Shown: positions 1-9,700 of the stretch, one piece after another
Position numbering within the stretch: the first letter of the stretch is position 1
How the letters are laid out: each line of letters opens with the position of its first letter
Origin: Comamonas sp. JUb58
Lineage (GTDB): Bacteria > Pseudomonadota > Gammaproteobacteria > Burkholderiales > Burkholderiaceae_C
Length of the DNA stretch: 64,000 bases
Assembly (NCBI RefSeq): GCF_004364775.1
Contig: NZ_SOAL01000004.1
Location: 186,001-250,000, forward strand
Direction of reading: 5' to 3'
Program-made: the position numbers and the translations under genes
Notes under the pieces: generated by a model
Database searches by the model: none
Told to the model about the DNA's origin: nothing
What the model saw: only the letters and a program-made list of their open reading frames with translations

Positions 1-1
1 C

Positions 2-439
2 TACTGGGGCGCAGACTGGCAAGCGGTGCCGCCCGAACAGTTCAGGCAGTCGGTGCGGCATGCCACGCAGGGCGAACGTTGGGTGGCAGATGGCAATTAC
101 AGCGCCGTGCGTGACATCCTCTGGTTGCGCGCCAGCCATGTGGTCTGGCTCAATTACGGGCGGCCTACCGTCTTCTCTCGCGTGCTCTGGCGCACGCTCA
201 GCCGGGGGCTCATGCGTACGCGTCTGTCCCATGGCAACCGGGAATCGCTGCGCATGGCGTTTCTGTCCAAGGACTCGATCCTGCTGTGGTCGCTGACCAC
301 CTATGCCAAGAACCAAGCCAAGTTCAAGGCTCTGCGCGAGCAAGATACGTTCTCGCATCTGCAGTGGACGGAATGCACCCGGCCGGCGCAGGCGGATGCG
401 TTTGTCAAGCGCGTCGCTGCGGCTTCAGACCACCGATAG
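2..439 (+). CDS. FlaR/adenylate-kinase-like P-loop protein, C-terminal part (5' end outside window)
   Basis: The reading frame is open from base 2, so the start lies before the window; the first in-frame GTG is at 26. The visible part contains WVADGNYSAVRDI and a VVWLNY segment, followed by an Arg-rich stretch, a NRES motif and SKDSILLW. This order is typical of the small adenylate-kinase-like proteins often annotated as DNA topology modulation protein FlaR, which are nucleotide-binding proteins with poorly defined substrates. The Walker A loop would be in the missing N-terminus. It ends near ASDHR, about the normal C-terminal length. Family placement rests on motif recall; function is open. 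Confidence 0.6.
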   Translation, partial: YWGADWQAVPPEQFRQSVRHATQGERWVADGNYSAVRDILWLRASHVVWLNYGRPTVFSRVLWRTLSRGLMRTRLSHGNRESLRMAFLSKDSILLWSLTTYAKNQAKFKALREQDTFSHLQWTECTRPAQADAFVKRVAAASDHR

Positions 440-680
440 TGCGCCCTGCCATCCTCGGCACCCAAGTCAAGCTGAACGGTTCACGACGACCCATGGATAG
501 CGGCCCGATCCCGCACAAGATCTGCTGCTGATACATATTGAGATTTTTTATATTGATATTAATTATTCAATAAAACTACACAATGTGATTGATAGTCAAT
601 ACAAGGGTCCTAGCACTGATTTTGTTCAACAAAAAAGCCGAAGGTAGAACAAACTGCGAGCACCTCTAACTGGGTGATCG
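440..680. other. Intergenic region with AT-rich promoter-like block
   Basis: About 240 bases without a gene. Positions 535-620 are strikingly AT-rich compared with the surroundings and precede the secreted IPTL-CTERM gene, so a promoter here is likely. No operator could be named. Confidence 0.4.
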
Positions 681-2144
681 ATGATGAAAAATTCTATTGC
701 TTTTGGCCTCACCGTTGCTTCTGTATGCATAGCTGCCCAATCCCATGCTGCACAGAACGAAGTCATCATGGACTTCGCAGGACAGGCGAACAACCTTCCT
801 GCCTACACATCTGCCCTTGGAACCATGTCAGTGAGTCCCCCCGGTGGTGGCGGCTTTAGTGTTCCCGCAGGACATACCGCTTTTGTTACGTCGCCGGGCG
901 GCGGTGTAACAACCGTATTCACGCCTTCCAGCACAGCAGTTCCGACGCGTATCGCCTTCTATGACCAACGCGCTTCGACCTATCGCAATATCAGTGCGAA
1001 GTGCCTCAACCCCGCAACCCTGGCGCTCGAAGCCTGCGATCTCGGAGACACTGCGACTTTCCCTCGGACAAACAATCCGGTATCTGCGGCACCTTATACG
1101 CAGACGACGGCCTATGTCTGGAATCCGGCACCGGACTACATTTTGCAGCCCTATACCCCGGGCTCGGGCAACATACAAAGCAATGGCGGCTACATCACCC
1201 TTCCGCCTTACGTGCGGGAAATTACCGTGACCGCTAAAGGCTCGGGGAATAACGATTTCTCCGGCACGGATATCTACTTTGCAGACGCACCCAGCGTCAG
1301 CAAGGCCTTTGCACCCGCTGCCGTCAACCCTGGCGGCCAGACCACCCTGACCATCACGCTCAAAAACCCGGACTTGGGTGCACCCATCCCCGGCATGAAC
1401 GTGACGGATCTGCTGCCATCGCCCTTGAAAATCGTCAGCGCATCGCACACCTGTACCGGTGGCTCATTGAGCGCAGCTGCGGGCTCCAGCAGCTTGTCGC
1501 TGACGGGCGCCACCCTGCCTACCGCAGGCTGTGCCATCACCGCCGTGCTGGAGTGGCCCAGCGACTCTGCCAGCATCTCTGCCTGCTTTGCCACACCCAC
1601 GTTGACCAACCGCATCACGCCACCAGCGCAGTTCAACACCGCCATCGGTCAGCTCAATACCGAAGCTGACGCCGAGCTGAGCTGCTCCTACACCTCACCG
1701 GTGGTCAACGTAGCCTGCACACCCAACGAATTGTTTGACTCGGCCAACCAGGTGTCCGTATGCACCATTTCTTCGAACGCACCAGCAGGCACATCTGGCT
1801 TGAATGTGAACTTAACACTGCCCGCCAGCAATCCACGCTACAGCTCGACCTGCGCCAGCCCCATCACCATCCCAGCAGGGCAAACCTCTGCCACCTGCAA
1901 CATCGCAGCCACAGCCAATACCGTCGCGGGTGATGGCGAAGTCACTGCCAGCCTGGCCATTGCCGCGCCCAGCGATGTGAACGACTACACGATCGGCATC
2001 ACTCCCGCCCAAGTCGTCATCAAGGACGATGACCAATCCGGGGGCAGCGTGGCCAAGGCCGTGCCCACCCTGAAAGAATGGGCGTTGATCGCCATGGCCG
2101 CACTGCTGGCCCTGTTCGGCGCCAGCCGCCTGCGCCGGCGTTAA
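681..2144 (+). CDS. Secreted IPTL-CTERM protein with DUF11-like domain
   Basis: The 487-residue product begins with a Sec signal peptide (hydrophobic stretch in residues 5-18, likely cleavage after SHA). The middle, roughly residues 205-335, reads like a DUF11 / conserved-repeat domain of surface proteins. The following 110 residues resemble a Calx-beta type fold with paired cysteines. The C-terminus is VPTLKEWALIAMAALLALFG followed by an Arg-rich tail, a clear IPTL-CTERM sorting signal: conserved IPTL-like motif, one membrane helix, basic tail. It is probably exported and then processed at the envelope. Two ATGs (681 and 684) are adjacent and the choice does not alter the signal peptide. No processing enzyme is encoded in the window. 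Confidence 0.85.
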   Translation: MMKNSIAFGLTVASVCIAAQSHAAQNEVIMDFAGQANNLPAYTSALGTMSVSPPGGGGFSVPAGHTAFVTSPGGGVTTVFTPSSTAVPTRIAFYDQRASTYRNISAKCLNPATLALEACDLGDTATFPRTNNPVSAAPYTQTTAYVWNPAPDYILQPYTPGSGNIQSNGGYITLPPYVREITVTAKGSGNNDFSGTDIYFADAPSVSKAFAPAAVNPGGQTTLTITLKNPDLGAPIPGMNVTDLLPSPLKIVSASHTCTGGSLSAAAGSSSLSLTGATLPTAGCAITAVLEWPSDSASISACFATPTLTNRITPPAQFNTAIGQLNTEADAELSCSYTSPVVNVACTPNELFDSANQVSVCTISSNAPAGTSGLNVNLTLPASNPRYSSTCASPITIPAGQTSATCNIAATANTVAGDGEVTASLAIAAPSDVNDYTIGITPAQVVIKDDDQSGGSVAKAVPTLKEWALIAMAALLALFGASRLRRR

Positions 2145-2200
2145 CCGCCAAAATCACACCCAAGGCCACCGCTGTGTGGCCTTATTTATGCCCGCTCCCT

Positions 2201-2367
2201 CTAGGGACCCTCTGCAAAACTCCCTGCCGTGGTCTGAACGCGGGCTCGGGCGATCCGCTGTGTTGTCTTTCTTGTCAATAGCGCGCTATTGACTGCAAAA
2301 GACGCCTTGCGCCTCATCCCGATCCGCGTCCATCCCGCTTGGCGAGGGTTTTGCAGAGGATCCCTAG
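2201..2367 (+). mobile_element. MITE copy A (IS5-type, 159 bp body, CTAG target duplication)
   Basis: The body 2205-2363 starts GGACCCTCTGCAAAA and ends with the near-inverse TTTTGCAGAGGATCC. It is flanked by perfect 4-bp CTAG repeats (2201-2204, 2364-2367). The centre holds a palindrome, TCAATAGCGCGCTATTGA. There is no coding capacity. Three further copies occur in this window at about 12.4, 45.0 and 57.9 kb. The element sits 56 bases after the preceding stop codon, where its inverted ends could also act as a transcription terminator. Confidence 0.85.
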
Positions 2368-2608
2368 GCTTGCCATTCGAACGCTCAGCAACAACGCAGC
2401 CGCCTCCAGCGCTATAATCCGCCCGTCGAAAAAGGCAGACTTGGTTTGGTAAGCCCAAGTCCTTCCCCACGGAAGCGCTGACTCTGCCCGCGCATGGGTC
2501 CCCACGACGAACTTGCACCGCATCTCCATGCGGCCATCGGTTCGTCCCAGGGGTTCTCAAGACAAAGAATCACTCCGGCCGAACGGTCAAACGAGAGAGG
2601 ACATGTCC

Positions 2609-4141
2609 ATGCCTACGATCCCCCCTTACGACGTCATCATTGTTGGTGCAGGCCCCGTGGGTCTGCTGCTCAGTTGCGAGCTGCGGCTCGCCCATTGTTC
2701 CGTGCTGGTGCTGGAGCAAGCCCCCGATCCGCATTCCCCCCTCAAGCAAGCGCCGTTTGGCATTCGCGGCCTCAACATCCCCTCACTGGAGGCGCTGCAG
2801 CGCCGGGGCTTGCTGGATGCCGTTACCGCCCCCGTGCACAGCGACAGCGCCCCTGCCGCATCGCGCCCCCACTGGATGCAGCATGCGCGCCGGCCCAGCG
2901 GGCATTTTGCGGGCATGCGGTTCTTCCAGGACCAGATCGACACCACCGCCTGGCCCTACCGCCTGCCCAGCCCCGCCAGCGAAAGCATGCCCACGACGAT
3001 GGAGCGCCTCGAATCGGTGCTGGCACAGCGTGCGGCAGACCTGGGCGTGGAGCTGCGCCGTGGCGTTCGTGTGACAGATATTGCGCAGTGGCCCGACAGC
3101 GTGAAGCTGCAAGCCGCTCATGCGCAGCTACAAGCCAGCTGGCTGGTGGGCTGCGACGGTGGCCGCAGCCAGATCCGCAAAGCAGCGGGTTTTGACTTTG
3201 CCGGCACCGAGCCCGAGTTCACCGGCTACTCGGTAGAGGCCACGCTGGACGGCAGCGCCAACCTCAGGCCCGGCCGCCATTACACCGACACGGGCATGTA
3301 CACCTTCCAGCCACCGGGCACGATTGCGATGGTGGATTTTGATGGTGGCGCGTTCCACGGCAGCACTCCCATCAGCGCCGAGCATGTGCAAACGGTGCTG
3401 CGCCGGGTCAGCGGCACTGATGCGACGGTTCAATCACTGCAACTCGCATCCACCTGGACCGACCGTGCCCGCCAGGCCACGAGATACCGCCAGGGCCGCG
3501 TACTGTTGGCAGGAGACGCCGCCCATATCCACTCGCCCTTGGGTGGCCAGGGCCTCAACCTCGGTATTGGCGATGCGATGAACCTGGGCTGGAAGCTGGC
3601 CGCCACCATCCACGGCAAAGCGCCAGCAGGCCTGCTCGACAGCTACACCGCCGAGCGCCACCCCGTTGGTGCCCAGGTGCTGGACTGGTCCCGCGCCCAG
3701 CTCGCCCTGATGCGCCCCAGCCCCGCCACGCGCGCCCTCGCCCACGTTGTGCGCGACCTGATCGCCACCCGCGATGGCGCCACCTATTTTGCCAACTGCG
3801 TCTGGGGCGCCACCCTGCGCTATGACCTGGGCGACCCCCACCCCTTGGTCGGCCGCAGCGCGCCAGACTTTGCATTGGCCGATGGCTCGACCCTTGCGAG
3901 CCAACTGCAGACCGGCCAGGGGCTGCTGCTGGACTTTGATACCGCGGCGCCTTGGCGCGATTTGGCGATGGGATGGCAGGGCCGTCTCCGCTATATGGCC
4001 AGCCGTGCCGCTGATGAACTGGGGTTGGCATCGCTGCTGGTCCGCCCGGACGGCATTGTGGCCTGGGTGGCTGACGGTGTGGCGCCGCCGGAGCCGGCCG
4101 CAGCAGCTATCCAGCGCTGGTTTGGACCGCCCCAGCGCTAA
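2609..4141 (+). CDS. FAD-dependent aromatic-ring monooxygenase (PheA/TfdB/MhpA type)
   Basis: The product has 510 residues with the three flavin-monooxygenase signatures. The Rossmann motif GAGPVG lies near residue 13. The DG motif (GCDGGRSQIRK) lies near residue 180. The GD motif (GDAAHIHSPLGGQGLN) lies near residue 301. The C-terminal 130 residues fit the thioredoxin-like domain of the phenol hydroxylase/TfdB branch. Such enzymes use NAD(P)H and O2 to hydroxylate aromatic or polyketide-like substrates; the substrate is not predictable here. I chose ATG 2609 because GAGAGG ends 8 bases upstream; ATG 2603 is too close to it. It stands alone, with a macro-domain gene beyond the next one. Confidence 0.85.
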   Translation: MPTIPPYDVIIVGAGPVGLLLSCELRLAHCSVLVLEQAPDPHSPLKQAPFGIRGLNIPSLEALQRRGLLDAVTAPVHSDSAPAASRPHWMQHARRPSGHFAGMRFFQDQIDTTAWPYRLPSPASESMPTTMERLESVLAQRAADLGVELRRGVRVTDIAQWPDSVKLQAAHAQLQASWLVGCDGGRSQIRKAAGFDFAGTEPEFTGYSVEATLDGSANLRPGRHYTDTGMYTFQPPGTIAMVDFDGGAFHGSTPISAEHVQTVLRRVSGTDATVQSLQLASTWTDRARQATRYRQGRVLLAGDAAHIHSPLGGQGLNLGIGDAMNLGWKLAATIHGKAPAGLLDSYTAERHPVGAQVLDWSRAQLALMRPSPATRALAHVVRDLIATRDGATYFANCVWGATLRYDLGDPHPLVGRSAPDFALADGSTLASQLQTGQGLLLDFDTAAPWRDLAMGWQGRLRYMASRAADELGLASLLVRPDGIVAWVADGVAPPEPAAAAIQRWFGPPQR

Positions 4142-4163
4142 AGGGAAGTAGCTGAGCCGGATC

Positions 4164-4562
4164 TCAATCCGGCTCCGGCCAAAACATCTTTCTGACCTTG
4201 TCGTTGAAGTAAGGCAGCATCAAGGTCAACCCACCCATGGCATTGGCCAGAAAGTCCAGCACCTGCGCCCAGGAGGACTCGACCGACAGCCAGTTGTTGC
4301 CGACGATGAACAGCAGCCCACATGCGGTAGTGACCAGATTGAGCGCAGGTGCCCAGGGGCGAAAGCGCATGCAACCATAAAAGCCGGCGCTCCAGCCCAG
4401 GAGGATGAGGCACAGCAGCACGACCATCTCGCCCTCCAGCGCCATTGGATAGCGCAGCGGATGTTGTGACGACAGCAGCTCGGTCCTGAAATCCATGCGG
4501 ATGGAGAGTACTAAAAGGAGGACGGTGGCGATGACGAGCAGGCGGTAGCGATTTTTGGTCAT
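4164..4562 (-). CDS. Small integral membrane protein of unknown function
   Basis: The 132-residue protein has about four hydrophobic segments: near residues 8-20, 45-62, 72-90 and 100-118. Acidic and basic residues fall in the loops, consistent with an inner-membrane protein. I recognise no family. The start at 4562 (MTKNRYRLL) is preferred over a TTG nine bases upstream. It runs in the same direction as the macro-domain gene, 35 bases downstream of that gene's stop, so the two could be co-transcribed. Confidence 0.6.
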   Translation of the reverse strand: MTKNRYRLLVIATVLLLVLSIRMDFRTELLSSQHPLRYPMALEGEMVVLLCLILLGWSAGFYGCMRFRPWAPALNLVTTACGLLFIVGNNWLSVESSWAQVLDFLANAMGGLTLMLPYFNDKVRKMFWPEPD

Positions 4563-4597
4563 GGGGAGCAAGCAGAGGGAGCAGACTGGCCGGAGCC

Positions 4598-5116
4598 TCA
4601 GGCCGTGGGCGCATTCAATACCGCCTCATACTGCAGCAGATCCGCTGGCGAGAAGCAGCAAAAGACCACCTCCTCGATGGAGCTGTGCGGCGACAGGCTT
4701 TCCCGAACCGTGCGCACGGCCACCTGCACAGCCAGGGCCACGGGATAGCCATAGATGCCCGTGCTGATGCTTGGAAAAGCGATGGAAGTCACCCGCTTCT
4801 CCTCGGCCAGCGCGATGCAACGGCGGTAGCAAGCAGCCAGCATTTCCGGCTCGCCGTGGTCACCGCCCCGCCACACGGGCCCCACGGTGTGGATGATGTA
4901 GTCCGCATGCAGCCGGTAGGCCTGGGTCAGCTTGGCATCCCCCGTTTTGCAACCACCCAGCAGCCGGCATTCGTGCACCAGGTCCGGGCCTGCCGCACGG
5001 TGGATGGCGCCGTCCACCCCGCCACCTCCCAGCAGCGATGAGTTGGCGGCGTTCACAATCGCTCCCACATGGAGCTGGGTGATATCGGATTGGACGGCGT
5101 ACAGACGTGTGGACAT
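4598..5116 (-). CDS. Macro-domain ADP-ribose / O-acetyl-ADP-ribose hydrolase
   Basis: The 172-residue protein is a single macro domain. The ligand loop [20 protein letters not shown] lies at residues 18-37, with AIHRAAG next, and the second phosphate loop [10 protein letters not shown] lies near residue 118. The family removes ADP-ribose from proteins or deacetylates O-acetyl-ADP-ribose, as YmdB does in E. coli. The longer open frame upstream starts with a Cys-rich stretch unlike a protein N-terminus, so ATG 5116 (MSTRLYAVQ) is chosen. It lies divergently from the cobalamin-riboswitch region. Confidence 0.85.
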   Translation of the reverse strand: MSTRLYAVQSDITQLHVGAIVNAANSSLLGGGGVDGAIHRAAGPDLVHECRLLGGCKTGDAKLTQAYRLHADYIIHTVGPVWRGGDHGEPEMLAACYRRCIALAEEKRVTSIAFPSISTGIYGYPVALAVQVAVRTVRESLSPHSSIEEVVFCCFSPADLLQYEAVLNAPTA

Positions 5117-5289
5117 GGGCTGGCAACTCAATGGTGGAAACAAGCAATGGCCTGGCAAAGGACAGGAGGCCCTGCAACAGGACAAGCCTCTTTTATAGCA
5201 ATAGACAAGGGCTTGTTGGCGCTTCGTGTCAGCCAGTGTCACAGATCAGCGAGAAGCCATGCCAGCCACCATGCTGGCGGCCGCAGTCC

Positions 5290-5475
5290 AGGCCCTATAC
5301 GCAGTAGAATGGCCCGCACTTGTTCGCAAAGAAGCCGGTGACAATCCGGCACGGTCGCGCCACTGTATCGCTGCCGCAGGCCCCGGGCTCGCCCCGCTCC
5401 CTGCGCTGCCAAGTCAGACCTTTGTGCCAAGCCACCCCCGAACCAGCTCCCACCGGCATCCGCCCGCTGGTTTGC
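5290..5475 (+). promoter_or_regulatory. Cobalamin (B12) riboswitch
   Basis: The core GCCGGTGACAATCCGGCACG, followed by GTCGCGCCACTGT (about 5334-5366), matches the conserved cobalamin-riboswitch core, including the B12-box-like GCCACTG. A G/C-rich variable stem and a later AGTCAGACCT segment follow, as in the usual architecture. It lies about 240 bases upstream of cobW on the same strand, so adenosyl- or hydroxocobalamin would repress the chelatase operon. Outer boundaries are approximate. Confidence 0.85.
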
Positions 5476-5502
5476 CTAGGACGCGCTTTTCCTGGAGTTC
5501 CC

Positions 5503-5604
5503 ATGCAGACACCTGCCCCCAGCCGCCGCTTGGCGCTGCCCTTCCTCCCTGCTCTTTGGCGCACAGGCTCAGCCTTGCCGTTGGCCCAGGCCTGCGGCCG
5601 CTAG
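5503..5604 (+). CDS. Possible 33-codon leader peptide between riboswitch and cobW
   Basis: ATG 5503 is preceded by CTGGAG six bases upstream and opens a 33-residue frame (MQTPAPSRRLALPFLPALW...) ending at TAG 5602-5604. It lies between the riboswitch and cobW. It does not look like the His-tailed CbtB protein often found at such a position. The good ribosome-binding site is the only support; it could be a chance frame in GC-rich leader RNA. Confidence 0.3.
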   Translation: MQTPAPSRRLALPFLPALWRTGSALPLAQACGR

Positions 5605-5713
5605 TCCGTTCGCGCATCCCCCGTTTGTTCCAGACTGCCGAGCGCAACGCGCCTTGCGGCCCAGCCCCAGGCTTGCCCGGCAGCCCCGCCCCTTTTTATT
5701 TGGAGACACCCCC

Positions 5714-6790
5714 ATGAGCACTAGCCAGAAGATCCCAGCCACCATCGTCACCGGCTTTCTGGGCAGCGGCAAAACCACCTTGCTGCGCCACATCCTGTCC
5801 AACGCCAACGGCCGCCGCATTGCGGTGATCGTCAATGAGTTTGGCGAGCTGGGCATTGATGGCGAGATTCTGCGCGGCTGCGGCATTGGCTGCGATGACG
5901 ACGGCGTCGAACAAGCCGGCCAGCTCTATGAACTGGCCAACGGCTGCATGTGCTGCACCGTGCAGGAAGAGTTCTACCCCGTGATGCGCAAGCTGATCGA
6001 GCGCCGTGGCGATATCGACCACATCCTCATCGAGACCAGCGGCCTGGCCCTGCCCAAGCCCCTGGTGCAGGCCTTCAACTGGCCCGAGATCAAGAACGCC
6101 TGCACGGTCGATGCGGTGATCACCGTGGTCGATGTGCCCGCCGCCGCTGCCGGCCAGTTTGCCGCCAACCCCGCTGCGGTCGATCTGCAGCGCAAGCAGG
6201 ACCCCAACCTCGACCACGAATCGCCACTGCACGAGCTGTTTGAAGACCAGCTCATCTCCGCCGACCTGGTGGTGCTGAGCAAGCTCGACCAGGCCAGCGC
6301 CGCTGACCGCGCTGCCGTCGAGGCGCTGGTGCGCGAAGACATTCCGCCTGCCGTCAAGATTGTTGCCGCCGACCATGGCCGCATCGACCTGGATGTGGTG
6401 CTGGGCCTGTCCAGCGCGTCCGAAGAAAGCATCGAATCGCGCAAGGGCCACCACGAGCACGAAGCCGGCCATGTGCATGACGAACACGACCACGACGATT
6501 TTGACTCCGTCGTCGTGCAGCTGGGCGAAGTGGACCGCGAAGCACTGCTGGCCCAGCTGGCCGATGTGGTCGCGCAGCAGACCGTCTACCGCATCAAGGG
6601 CTTTGTGGCCCTGCCCGGCAAGCCCATGCGCCTGGTGGTGCATGGCGTGGGCAAGCGCTTTGACAGCTACTTTGACCGCCCATGGCGCGCCGATGAAAAG
6701 CGCGGAACCCACCTGGTCTTCATCGGTCATGACCTGGACGAGGCCGCCATCCGCGCCCAGCTCGCCGCCAGCCCGGTCGGAGCGCTCTGA
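5714..6790 (+). CDS. cobW: CobW-family GTPase metallochaperone
   Basis: The 358-residue G3E GTPase has Walker A GFLGSGKTT at residues 14-22, the metal-binding CMCC motif at residues 78-81, and an ETSGLA switch. An SKLD segment stands in for the usual NKxD. A His-rich loop (HHEHEAGHVHDEHDHDD, near residues 246-262) and a C-terminal CobW_C domain follow. CobW proteins are thought to deliver cobalt or a related metal for corrin synthesis, and the following chelatase genes support this. ATG 5714 follows GGAG with suitable spacing. Its stop overlaps the cobN start by one base (TGATG), indicating translational coupling. Expression is probably controlled by the upstream cobalamin riboswitch. Confidence 0.92.
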   Translation: MSTSQKIPATIVTGFLGSGKTTLLRHILSNANGRRIAVIVNEFGELGIDGEILRGCGIGCDDDGVEQAGQLYELANGCMCCTVQEEFYPVMRKLIERRGDIDHILIETSGLALPKPLVQAFNWPEIKNACTVDAVITVVDVPAAAAGQFAANPAAVDLQRKQDPNLDHESPLHELFEDQLISADLVVLSKLDQASAADRAAVEALVREDIPPAVKIVAADHGRIDLDVVLGLSSASEESIESRKGHHEHEAGHVHDEHDHDDFDSVVVQLGEVDREALLAQLADVVAQQTVYRIKGFVALPGKPMRLVVHGVGKRFDSYFDRPWRADEKRGTHLVFIGHDLDEAAIRAQLAASPVGAL

Positions 6791-9700
6791 TGCATTTGCT
6801 CGCCGTCCAGCCCGGTGGTTTTGTCGACGACGAGGCCTTTGTCTCCAGCCTGGGGCAAAGCCCGGCCGACATCGTGATCCTGAGCGCCGCAGACACCACC
6901 CTGGCCCTGCTCGCTCAAGCCTATGAGCAGCTGCGGGCCGGCATGGACGGCGAGCAACTGCCCAGCGTGCGGCTGGCCAATCTGATGTACCTGCGCCAGC
7001 CCGCATCGGTCGATCTGTATGCCGATGAGGTGCTGCAGCATGCCAAGCTCATCATCATCGACCACCTCGGCGGCGAAAGCTACTGGCCCTATGGCACCGA
7101 GCGGGTCATGTCGCTGTGCCGCGCTCACAAGATTGCGCTGGCCATGTTCTCGGGCGACAGCAGCGAGGACCTGAACCTGCTGCAAAAAAGCACGGTGCCG
7201 CAGCAAGACTGCCGCAGCTTGTGGCGCTACCTGCGCGAAGGCGGCCTGGCCAATGCGCGCGAGCTGTTCCGCTTTGTCTGGCACGGCCTGCTGGGTGGCC
7301 CGCATGCGGCACTGCCGCCGCGCCCTCTGCCAGCAGTGGCTGTGTACCACCCCAGCAGTGATGAGGCCACGGTCGCGACTTGGCAGCAGCCGGGCCCGCT
7401 GCAGTGGCAGCCCGGCGCGCCGGTGGTCATGCTGCTGTTCTACAAGGCACACCTGCAGTCGGGCAACACCCAGGTGTTTGCCGACCTCTGCCAGGCCTTG
7501 CTGGACAAAGGTATGAACCCGCTGCCGCTGGCCTTGCAATCGCTCAAGGATGCCGGTTGCCTGGCGGCCTTGCAGGCGCTGTGCGCCAGCGAAGAGGTCG
7601 CACTGATCCTCAACACCACCGCCTTCTCGCAGGCCTCGCTGGATACGCCTGGCGACCATGCACTGGCGGGCGATATTCCCGTGCTGCAGCTGATCCTGTC
7701 GGGCAGCAACGAGCAAACCTGGCTGGACAGCACCCATGGCCTGCAGCCGCGCGATATTGCGATGCATGTAGCGATGCCCGAGGTCGATGGCCGCATCATC
7801 ACGCGGGCGATCAGCTTCAAGGGCCTGTCGCACCGCAGCGATCTGACGCAGTCCGATGTGGTGCAGTACCAGGCCCACCCCGAGCGCATGGGCTTTGTCG
7901 TGGCGCTGGCCCAGCGCTGGTGCCAGCTGCGCCGTAAGCCCAATGCCGACAAGCGCCTGGCCCTGGTGCTGGCCAACTACCCCAGCAGCGAGGGCCGCAT
8001 CGGCAATGGCGTGGGGCTGGATACCCCCGCCTCCGTGATCGAAATCCTGCGCGCGCTGGCGGCCGATGGCTATGCCGTCGATGCCATGCCGGCCGACAGC
8101 CAGGCGCTGATGGACTTGCTGCAGCAAGGCATCACCAATGCGCCCGATTCCTGGGCCACGCGCACCGCCTGGCAAAGCCTGAGCCTGGACGACTACCTGC
8201 AATACTTTGGCACCCTGCCAGCCGCCAACCAGCAGGCCATCACCGAGCGCTGGGGCGCGCCCGCGCAAGACCCGATGCTGCGTGAGGGCCGCTTTATGGT
8301 GTCCGGCCTGCGCCTGGGCCAGGTCTTTGTCGGCGTGCAGCCGGCACGGGGCTACCAGCTCGATGCGCTGGCCGCCTACCACGACCCGGACTTGGTGCCT
8401 CCGCACTACTACCTGGCCTTCTACCACTGGCTGCGCAGCCAATGGCAGGCCGATGCGATGGTGCATGTCGGCAAGCACGGCAACCTCGAATGGCTGCCCG
8501 GCAAGAGCGTGGCGCTGTCGGCCAACTGCTGGCCCGATCTGGTGCTGGGCCCCCTGCCCCACCTCTACCCCTTTATCGTCAATGACCCCGGCGAAGGCAC
8601 GCAGGCCAAGCGCCGCGCCCAGGCCGTGATCATTGACCACCTGATGCCCCCGCTCACCCGCGCCGAGAGCTATGGGCCCACGCGCGATCTGGAGCGCATG
8701 GTGGACGAGTACTACGAGGCCGCCACCCTGGACCACAAGCGCGCGCAAATCCTGCGCAAGCAGATCCTGGCCCACATCGTGCAGCACGATCTGCACCAGG
8801 ATCTGGGCCTGCAGGCCCCCGGCAGTGAAGAGGAAGAGCAGCAGCTGCTCAACCGCACCGATGCCTACCTCTGCGAGCTCAAGGAAAGCCAGATCCGCGA
8901 CGGCCTGCATATCTTCGGCGTCTCGCCCGCCGGCCGGCTGGAGACCGACACCTTGCTCGCCTTGGCGCGCCACCCGGTGGGCGGTGGCAAGGGTGTGAAC
9001 CAAAGCCTGGTGCGCGCACTGGCCCGCGACCTGGGCCTGGACTTTGACCCGCTGGACGCCGACTGGGCCGCTGCCTGGACTGGGCTGCGCCCCGCCGTAC
9101 TTCAAGACCTTCAAGACCTGCAAGACCAGCCCTGGCGCCACCACGGCGACACGCGCGAGCGCCTGGAGCTGCTGGCCTTGCAGATCCTAGCCCCCGACGC
9201 CGCCCTGCCGCCCGCACTGGCCGAGCTGGCCGACGGCCACACCCAGGCCGTGCTGCGCCGGGTGCAGCAGGATCTGCGCCCGCGCCTGGCCGCCTGTGGC
9301 CCGCAAGAGCTGCAGCAACTGCTGCGCGGCCTGGCGGGGCGCTTTGTGCCAGCGGGCCCCAGCGGCGCGCCTACGCGTGGCCGGCCCGATGTGCTGCCCA
9401 CCGGCCGCAATTTCTTCTCGGTCGATACCCGGGCCATCCCCACGCAAACCAGCTGGGGCATGGGCTTCAAATCTGCGCAATTGCTGGTGGAGCGCTATAC
9501 CCAGGAGCATGGCGAATACCCCGTCACCATTGGCCTGTCGGTGTGGGGCACGGCCACCATGCGCACCGGCGGCGACGATATCTCGCAGGCCTTTGCACTG
9601 ATGGGCGTGCGCCCCACCTGGGCCGATGGCAGCTGGCGGGTCAGCGATTTTGAAGTGCTGCCGCTGCATGTGCTGGGCCGCCCCCGGGTGGATGTGACCT

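Noticed and set aside
2413..2418. Strong promoter for the monooxygenase from TATAAT at 2413
   Set aside because: The -10 match is perfect but no -35 hexamer is found at 16-18 bases; not enough for a feature.
6727..9144. 805-codon antisense open frame opposite cobN
   Set aside because: It lies wholly within cobN on the other strand, is Gln/His/Gly/Ala-rich without motifs, and results from high third-position GC. The same holds for antisense frames at 5696-7006, 9187-10590, 17524-19692, 19661-21253, 21335-23527, 53013-54236 and 61217-62614.
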